Part shown: positions 14,689 through 18,956 of the stretch, piece by piece
Numbering within the stretch: the first letter of the stretch is position 1
Layout: each line of letters opens with the position of its first letter
Assembly: GCA_023544605.1 (NCBI GenBank)
Contig: JAMJFQ010000032.1
Location: 1 to 18,956 of the forward strand
Source: ANME-2 cluster archaeon
GTDB taxonomy: Archaea; Halobacteriota; Methanosarcinia; Methanosarcinales; Methanocomedenaceae
Direction: 5' to 3'
DNA: 18,956 nt
The notes under the pieces: generated by a model
The model's database searches: none
What the model was told of the DNA's origin: nothing
The model's input: only the letters and a program-made list of their open reading frames with translations
Position numbers and translations under genes: made by a program

Positions 14689-15630
14689 ATGATAGGGGAA
14701 CTTCTCAGTGGTTCCAGCCCGCCGCTGCAATTCTTCAACCCTGTAATGTTGTTGATGCTGGTGCTATTATTCGGCTGCGGAACACTATTGATAAGAGAAG
14801 CAATGGTTAGATGGAACCTGCAATGGAGTGTCATTTTCCTGGCTGTTGCGTACGGTATTGTTGAAGAGGGGCTGATGGTAAAATAATACTTCAATCCAGG
14901 CTGGGTAGATATGGGAGTCCTGTCAGGATATGGTATGTATTTCGGGGTTCAGTGGACGTGGACCATTATGCTGACATTCTACCATGTAACTATCAGCACA
15001 TTAATACCCATTGCCATGATTGGCATGTACTGGCCAGAATATGCAAGAGTACCACTGCTAAAGAAAAGGGGGCTTAGACTTGCATCAGCAGGGTTGGTCT
15101 TTATTACACTGCTGGGTATGCTTTTCATGGGCAGCCGGGAGAACGGCAAGATGATACCCTTCTACCCTCACCCGCTACTGCTTATAGGGAGCACAACGGT
15201 TGTAATAATATTAGCGCTGTTGGCATACAGGTATAGGAACTCCAGGATCACAATGGACAGATTTTCAGTGCTGCCACCGCTCGTATTTGGAGTTGTGGGT
15301 TTCATGTTCCTGGCCTTAAACTTAATTTTACCAAATGTATTAGCACAAAGCGGTACATCCGGGGTCATAACAATTGTATTACAATTGGTATTTTTCACCT
15401 CTGCTTTATTGTTCGCCGCCCATCAGATCTATCATCGGGATGTGACTAAAAGGCATATCACTGCCCTGGTCTTAGGTTTACTGTTCTTCTTTATTCTGTT
15501 TGGAGCATTACAGGAATTCAATCCTGGCATGAATCCAGACCCCACGCAGGGAATGCTGCTGGTGAGTACTGTTAGTCTGGTACTGCTGGCCTTATGGAGA
15601 CGTACTGTTCTGAAAAATGAGACTGGATAA
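14689..15630 (+). pseudogene. Multi-spanning membrane protein gene interrupted by an in-frame TAA
   Basis: Two open stretches in the same frame (14689-14886 and 14887-15630) are separated only by TAA at 14884-14886. Read through, they give about 313 residues with some seven or eight membrane helices. The order is PPMIGELLSGSSPPLQFFNP, a helix, LLIREAMVRW, a helix with AYGIVEEGLMVK, the stop, YFNPGWVDMGVLSGYG, then further helices to LLALWRRTVL. Protein-like sequence continues across the stop, so this is one gene with one nonsense codon. The frame also stays open upstream to 14617 with plausible residues LFLFLPP at 14668-14688, but has no in-frame ATG there; an ATG at 14642 is in another frame, so the 5' end may carry an indel as well. 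I recall this as an uncharacterised integral-membrane family. Function unknown. Confidence 0.7.
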
Positions 15631-15662
15631 CCATTTGTAGCATTAAAGGTATGTGTAAAATT

Positions 15663-16343
15663 ATGAGTGACGAAAAATTTATCACGTACATCAAAGAACG
15701 CCTTGACAATGGACGTATAGCCGAGGCCATTGAAGCCTCGAAAATGGGAAATATATCACTTTCGGATGAAGAACTCAAAGGTTACATTTACCAATATCTT
15801 GAGAATGGTTGGATATCAAAGGCCATAGAGGGCGCCAAGGTTGTGGGAATTGAACTGCCTGAAGAACTGCTTATCGGTTGGCTGGGGAAATATCTTGAGG
15901 ACGGACAGATATATTCAGCCTTGGATGGTTCAAAAGCAATGGGTGTGCCTCTTCCACAGGATAAACTCGTTGCTACCGGCAAGAAATGTCTTCTGGAAGG
16001 AAAACTTGCAAACGGTCTAAAAGCATATGAAATTGCAGACGTAACGCCACCTGAAGAAGAACTCACTATCTGCGCCAGGAAGTGTTTCGAAGAAGGGAAG
16101 TTACATGACGGACTTGACGCTTACAAAATTGCAGGTAAATCAGCCCCCGAGGATGAACTTGCAGTCTGCGGGGATTGCTGTTTTGAATGGGGTTTAGTGT
16201 CCAGTGGTTTAGAAGCATACAAAATGGCGAACAGGACGCCCCAAAAAGAGAAACTTATCGAATGCGCCAATAGATGTATGGTGGAAAAACGCAAGGCTGA
16301 TGCGCGAAAAGCTATGGTTGAAGCGAATAAGATACAAGATTGA
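15663..16343 (+). CDS. Helical-repeat protein: seven tandem 32-residue units
   Basis: 226 residues made almost wholly of seven repeats of 32-33 residues, starting about residues 3, 36, 68, 100, 132, 164 and 196. The consensus is roughly E-E-L-x(6)-C/Y-L-E-x-G-x(3)-x-G/A-L-x-A-Y-K-x-A-x(4)-P: two short helices per unit and a Pro-containing turn, i.e. an alpha-solenoid like TPR/PPR or Sel1 but matching none exactly. Units 4-6 are most alike (CFEEGKLHDGLDAYKIA) and carry most of the cysteines. There is no signal peptide or membrane helix, so it is cytosolic and probably a protein-binding scaffold. Start: ATG 15663; an ATG at 15651 would add four residues but sits directly on the AAAGGT that could serve as ribosome-binding site. 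It is intact among decaying neighbours, which suggests it is under selection. Function unknown. Confidence 0.8.
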   Translation: MSDEKFITYIKERLDNGRIAEAIEASKMGNISLSDEELKGYIYQYLENGWISKAIEGAKVVGIELPEELLIGWLGKYLEDGQIYSALDGSKAMGVPLPQDKLVATGKKCLLEGKLANGLKAYEIADVTPPEEELTICARKCFEEGKLHDGLDAYKIAGKSAPEDELAVCGDCCFEWGLVSSGLEAYKMANRTPQKEKLIECANRCMVEKRKADARKAMVEANKIQD

Positions 16344-16392
16344 AACGTCTTCAAAGACTGAGTTAAAAGACAACTGAGAATACTAGCGAACA

Positions 16393-16408
16393 GTTTTTTG
16401 TTCTTTTC
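16393..16408 (+). terminator. Poly-T tract after the repeat-protein gene
   Basis: GTTTTTTGTTCTTTTC about 50 nt after the stop codon, of the archaeal T-rich terminator type. The remainder of the 437-nt gap 16344-16780 holds AT-rich sequence and, from 16617, a MITE. Confidence 0.4.
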
Positions 16409-16616
16409 ACCATCTCTTTCTCCGAAGAGTAACACTATTTTAAATTAATATAATATCTATGAATTAGTAAATATGTCTATTAATCGAAAATATTACGTGC
16501 TGATAAGAAAATAATCAGGTAAAATCAATGAAAAAATATTTCGGTTTGAAGAAATATGATATCTATCATGGCCGGTACTTTCTAGTTAAGGTTGATTGAT
16601 ATAAAACAGAGATAAT

Positions 16617-16621
16617 AGTAA
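16617..16621 (+). repeat. Target-site duplication, left copy (5 bp)
   Basis: AGTAA, matching 16752-16756 and abutting the left terminal inverted repeat. Confidence 0.65.
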
Positions 16622-16751
16622 GAGACTGTCGGGAAAGTCGATATTTCGAGGTATTTCAACCAGACCTAACATTTTAATATGGCAATGCATAGTGATTTAC
16701 TGTGTCAATTTTCATACAATATTTCGATTTTTGTACTTTTCCGACAGTCTC
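16622..16751. mobile_element. MITE-like element B, 130 bp, 5-bp target duplication
   Basis: A 130-bp non-coding element whose ends are inverted repeats: left GAGACTGTCGGGAAAGT, right (reverse complement) GAGACTGTCGGAAAAGT, 16 of 17 identical. Weaker symmetry continues inward (ATATTTCGA near both ends). It is flanked by AGTAA on both sides. It carries no coding frame, so it is a non-autonomous derivative of an insertion sequence; I cannot assign the family. The right end is 29 bp from the ATG of the ABC ATPase gene, so the insertion sits where that gene's promoter would be and either displaced it or now supplies it (TTTTAATATG near 16673). Confidence 0.75.
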
Positions 16752-16756
16752 AGTAA
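16752..16756 (+). repeat. Target-site duplication, right copy (5 bp)
   Basis: AGTAA, partner of 16617-16621. Confidence 0.65.
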
Positions 16757-16780
16757 ATACCAAATAAAGTGGAGAAGAAA

Positions 16781-17449
16781 ATGGAAGATGTGCTGTCAAC
16801 AGAAGGAATGGAAAAGACCTATTATCTGGGAAAACTGGCAGTTCCGGTACTAAAGGATATTACCATCTCTATCAAACAAGGTGAGTTCGTGGCCATCATG
16901 GGACCGTCGGGAAGCGGCAAGACAACTTTGATGAACCTGATCGGCCTGCTTGATAGACCGACCAGCGGCAAATTCTTCCTCGACGGCGTGGATACATCAA
17001 GCCTATCAGACATGGAACTGGCAAGGATACGGGGTAAGAAGATAGGATTCGTATTCCAGACCTTTAACCTTATTGCCAGGTTCGACGCCCTGAAAAATGT
17101 AGAACTACCTATGATATACCAGGATATTCCCAAGGTAAAGAGAAAGGCCAGGGCCATAGAACTTCTGGAACAATTAAAACTCTCAGACCGCATGAAACAC
17201 AAACTTCCAGAACTTTCAGGAGGTCAGAGACAGAGGATCGCCATCGCCAGGGCATTGGTCAACAGACCTGATATAATTCTGGCAGATGAACCTACGGGAA
17301 ATCTTGATACGAAAACAGGGGAAGAAATCATCAATATTTTCAAAAAACTTAATTTGAACGGCATAACAATCATCATGGTAACTCATGAACAGGAAATTGC
17401 TGATATGTGTCACAGGATAATCAGGATAAGGGATGGATTGATAGTATGA
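16781..17449 (+). CDS. ABC transporter ATP-binding protein, LolD/MacB-like
   Basis: 222 residues, the usual length. This family powers FtsX/MacB-type permeases that move lipoproteins, peptides or drugs, or transmit force, rather than import solutes. Motifs are all intact: Walker A GPSGSGKT (41-48), NLIGLLDRPTSG, Q-loop GFVFQTFNLI (Gln93), signature LSGGQRQR (145-152), Walker B IILADEP (165-171) with TGNLDTKTG, switch His202 in VTHEQ. The LADEPTGNLD signature is typical of the LolD/MacB group. Start: ATG 16781 with GGAG at 16771-16774; the GTG at 16769 overlaps that site and is rejected. Its stop overlaps the next start (ATGA). No permease gene follows, so the ATPase is an orphan here unless it partners in trans. 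It begins 29 bp after a MITE. Confidence 0.92.
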   Translation: MEDVLSTEGMEKTYYLGKLAVPVLKDITISIKQGEFVAIMGPSGSGKTTLMNLIGLLDRPTSGKFFLDGVDTSSLSDMELARIRGKKIGFVFQTFNLIARFDALKNVELPMIYQDIPKVKRKARAIELLEQLKLSDRMKHKLPELSGGQRQRIAIARALVNRPDIILADEPTGNLDTKTGEEIINIFKKLNLNGITIIMVTHEQEIADMCHRIIRIRDGLIV

Positions 17450-18192
17450 GAATGATAAAGATAACTGGATTTTTACTAATATTAATGCTGGTACAGGTCT
17501 GATCAGCTGCTACTGATATCACTGTCCGGCCTTCAGTGATGGTGGAATACTCTGTTGACCCGGCATATCTTATGCCCGGGGATGAGGGGACAGTGACGGT
17601 CACACTGAAAAATGCAGCAAAGTTGTATTCATATTATTCTGCACCCCAGAATAAGGAATTCGACCTTACCGCACAGGTATTGGAGGCATCCCTTTTGGGA
17701 AATAATGAGGTTCAGGTAACCAGTGGCTCATACTATGATGTGGGACTGCTGGGATAGGGCGATACCATCGATTTTACCTATTCCATAAAAGTGAGTAAGG
17801 ATGCTACAAATAGCACCCGTTTCCTGGATTTTGTTTTCATGGGCGGAGGGAACATGTATGAAGTCAAATGGAAGGTACCGGTAACCATCGATGCCACCGG
17901 GATAAAAATAATTAATTCCGAGATAAGCAAGAACGCGGATTATATAGTGCTGGACATAGCAAATGTGAGACCAAATACAATAAATGCTGTTACCATTGTT
18001 CCTGCAACAGATAATGTGGAGTTCCAGCCTGCCCAGTATTTCATCGGCACCATGGATTCTGATGAAATGTTCACGATCCAGTTCGATATCAAGCCCAAAG
18101 ACGGAATTGAACAGATGGGAGTTAAAGCAATATTCAAGAACGGGAACAACTGGCACGAATCAGACAATATGACTGGTAAACTTATCAAATAA
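17446..18192 (+). pseudogene. Secreted protein of the ABC operon, broken by in-frame TGA and TAG
   Basis: The frame starting at the ATG that overlaps the ATPase stop runs 248 codons to TAA at 18190-18192, interrupted only by TGA (17500-17502, codon 19) and TAG (17755-17757, codon 104). Codons 1-21 are a signal peptide (MRMIKITGFLLILMLVQV, stop, SAATD) with the TGA just before the likely cleavage site. The rest is beta-rich: VMVEYSVDPAYLMPGDEGTV, DLTAQVLEASLLG, stop, GDTIDFTYSIKVSKDATNST, then VKWKVPVTIDATGIKI and EFQPAQYFIGTMDSDE. This is the style of archaeal secreted Ig-like/S-layer-domain (COG1361-like) proteins that commonly accompany LolD-like ATPases in Methanosarcinales. Neither stop changes the frame, and protein-like sequence continues across both. 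Pseudogene is the simplest reading; family assignment moderate. Confidence 0.7.
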
Positions 18193-18209
18193 AACGCTAC
18201 CATTCAGCT

Positions 18210-18253
18210 AAGGAGGGGAGAAGATGTTACTTATTGCAGTTCGAACCGGATAA
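18210..18253 (+). pseudogene. Orphan ribosome-binding site and start codon of a lost third operon gene
   Basis: A near-perfect Shine-Dalgarno AAGGAGGGG (18210-18218) stands five bases before an ATG (18224). That ATG opens only nine codons (MLLIAVRTG) before TAA and runs into the 3' end of the gene on the other strand. MacB/FtsX permeases often begin with a short hydrophobic stretch then I-A-x-R, and such a gene is expected here. I infer that its body was deleted. Confidence 0.45.
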
Positions 18254-18662
18254 CGCATTCACCCACGACACCGGGTTTGTCAACGCCTTTCATTGCAACA
18301 TTATTTTTCATACCCTTGACAATAGCATACTTGGACGTCTGGACAATAGGACAAGCTGTAGCTATTCCTTCCTGCCTGAGCATCTCGTTCCCATGGCAGA
18401 TACCACATCCTTTTACGGTAATATCAAGGTCTTTACCTTCGATATCAACATTTACTTCCTTTGCGAATTCAAGTTCGTTCAGAAGGTATTCCTTGAATTC
18501 TTTCTTGAACGTATCTGGATCTTGTAGATCATCCAGTTCCTTAGCCAACCACGTATCTGCCATTAGGGCACCCACTTTAGCATTGACCTTTTTTGCATCG
18601 TCACCAAGTGCTTTCACTATATTGCAGTGGTATTGTTTAAAGAAATTAAGACTGAAGGTCAT
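18231..18662 (-). CDS. Conserved-looking cysteine-rich protein of unknown function
   Basis: 143 residues, no signal peptide or membrane helix. The N-terminal half is helical and charged (DPDTFKKEFKEYLLNELEFAKEV). The C-terminal half has VKGCGICHGNEMLRQEGIATACPI (Cys86, Cys89, Cys104), then YAIVKGMKNN and a last strand GECVIRFEL (Cys136); Cys13 lies near the start. The CxxC plus C arrangement and the ending G-x-C-x-I-x-F recall V4R/hydrocarbon-binding-type domains, but I am not sure; a metal or cofactor site is possible. The ATG at 18662 is supported by AGGTGA with a suitable spacer. It is tail-to-tail with the broken ABC operon, whose orphan start codon overlaps its last residues. Confidence 0.7.
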   Translation of the reverse strand: MTFSLNFFKQYHCNIVKALGDDAKKVNAKVGALMADTWLAKELDDLQDPDTFKKEFKEYLLNELEFAKEVNVDIEGKDLDITVKGCGICHGNEMLRQEGIATACPIVQTSKYAIVKGMKNNVAMKGVDKPGVVGECVIRFELQ

Positions 18663-18956
18663 ATTAATTCACCTATTTCTTGCTTGTTCGGTTGTTCCCG
18701 ATTTCATTATTTCATATGATGTTTTACGGAGGACCAGGTTCTCACAATCTACGGGCTTGTTACATGAAATGACCTGAAGTTACTATCCCACGTGTCATGG
18801 TTTTGTGAAAAACTTGCATAACTTTTTATAAGTTATTGTATAAATATTTTCCTGAGATAAACACTACAAAAGTAGCTAATAGGCTAAAATGTACCATACA
18901 TCTTATATTCCGCAGGTAAATCCCAAAAGTGAATCTTTTTAAATTACTTCATCCAT
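18663..18956. other. Non-coding right end of the window
   Basis: 294 nt upstream of the cysteine-rich gene. Two AT-rich clusters near 18820-18850 (TTTTTATAAG, TGTATAAATATTTT) could be TATA boxes; the first, read on the minus strand as CTTATAAAAA, would give a leader of about 130 nt for the gene at 18662. A minus-strand frame of 32 codons (18669-18764) with two cysteines lies in that leader, but it has no start codon. Nothing else supportable. Confidence 0.3.

Noticed and set aside
16528..16599. Small frame of 23 codons beginning MKKYFGLKKYDIYHGRYF, 18 nt before the second MITE
   Set aside because: Only a weak ribosome-binding site and no recognisable family; in AT-rich DNA such a frame can arise by chance. 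It could be a gene stump but I cannot support it.
16769..16780. GTG start of the ABC ATPase at 16769
   Set aside because: The GTG overlaps the GGAG that serves the ATG at 16781 with good spacing.
17755..17757. TAG in the secreted-protein gene as a pyrrolysine codon
   Set aside because: The same gene has an in-frame TGA at 17500, which pyrrolysine cannot explain, and neighbouring genes are also damaged. Decay is simpler, though a check is listed.

Overview
The window is archaeal and almost certainly from a methane-metabolising member of the Methanosarcinia (a methanogen or an ANME-2-type anaerobic methanotroph). Evidence: AtwA (component A2 of the methyl-coenzyme M reductase activation system), archaeal fibrillarin FlpA, archaeosine synthase ArcS, archaeal-type PheT, a CTP-dependent riboflavin kinase fused to a winged-helix domain (RbkR type), AT-rich intergenic regions with TATA-like boxes, and several short-leader genes. 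I cannot name the genus from the sequence.

Layout. 1-931: the 3' end of an AGCS sodium:alanine symporter, then a 3' remnant of a MATE efflux gene. 963-3941 (minus): atwA followed by sppA, each with its own plausible promoter. 4161-5312 (plus): a secreted beta-propeller lipoprotein divergent from atwA. 5349-7543 (minus): pheT translationally coupled (ATGA) to a kynurenine-formamidase-like cyclase. 7775-8161 (plus): a small membrane protein whose stop codon overlaps that of flpA. 8158-8865 (minus) and 8973-11639 (plus): flpA diverges from arcS plus a TIM-barrel sugar isomerase-like gene, over a shared symmetric AT-rich promoter element. 11789-12172 (plus): a TrmB/ArsR-like regulator. 12207-14324 (minus): DUF169 protein, RbkR riboflavin kinase/regulator and RibB. 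A 30-nt palindrome over the predicted rbkR start site is a good operator candidate.

14.4-18.25 kb is different: a decaying accessory stretch. It holds two non-autonomous transposable elements (MITEs), each with terminal inverted repeats and a perfect target-site duplication (178 bp with a 9-bp duplication; 130 bp with a 5-bp duplication). It also holds a membrane-protein gene with an in-frame TAA, an intact protein made of seven 32-residue helical repeats, and a LolD/MacB-like ABC operon. In that operon the ATPase is intact, the secreted second gene carries in-frame TGA and TAG codons, and of the expected third gene only a strong Shine-Dalgarno sequence and a start codon remain. The window ends with a small cysteine-rich protein on the minus strand.

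Functionally most genes are housekeeping: translation and RNA modification (pheT, flpA, arcS), methane-enzyme activation (atwA), envelope proteolysis (sppA) and riboflavin/flavin synthesis (rbkR-ribB; ribB also feeds the ribityl part of F420 and flavins). The most useful new leads are the two MITEs, the RbkR operator candidate, the 7 x 32 repeat protein and the broken ABC operon. I found no CRISPR array, tRNA, rRNA or complete insertion sequence.
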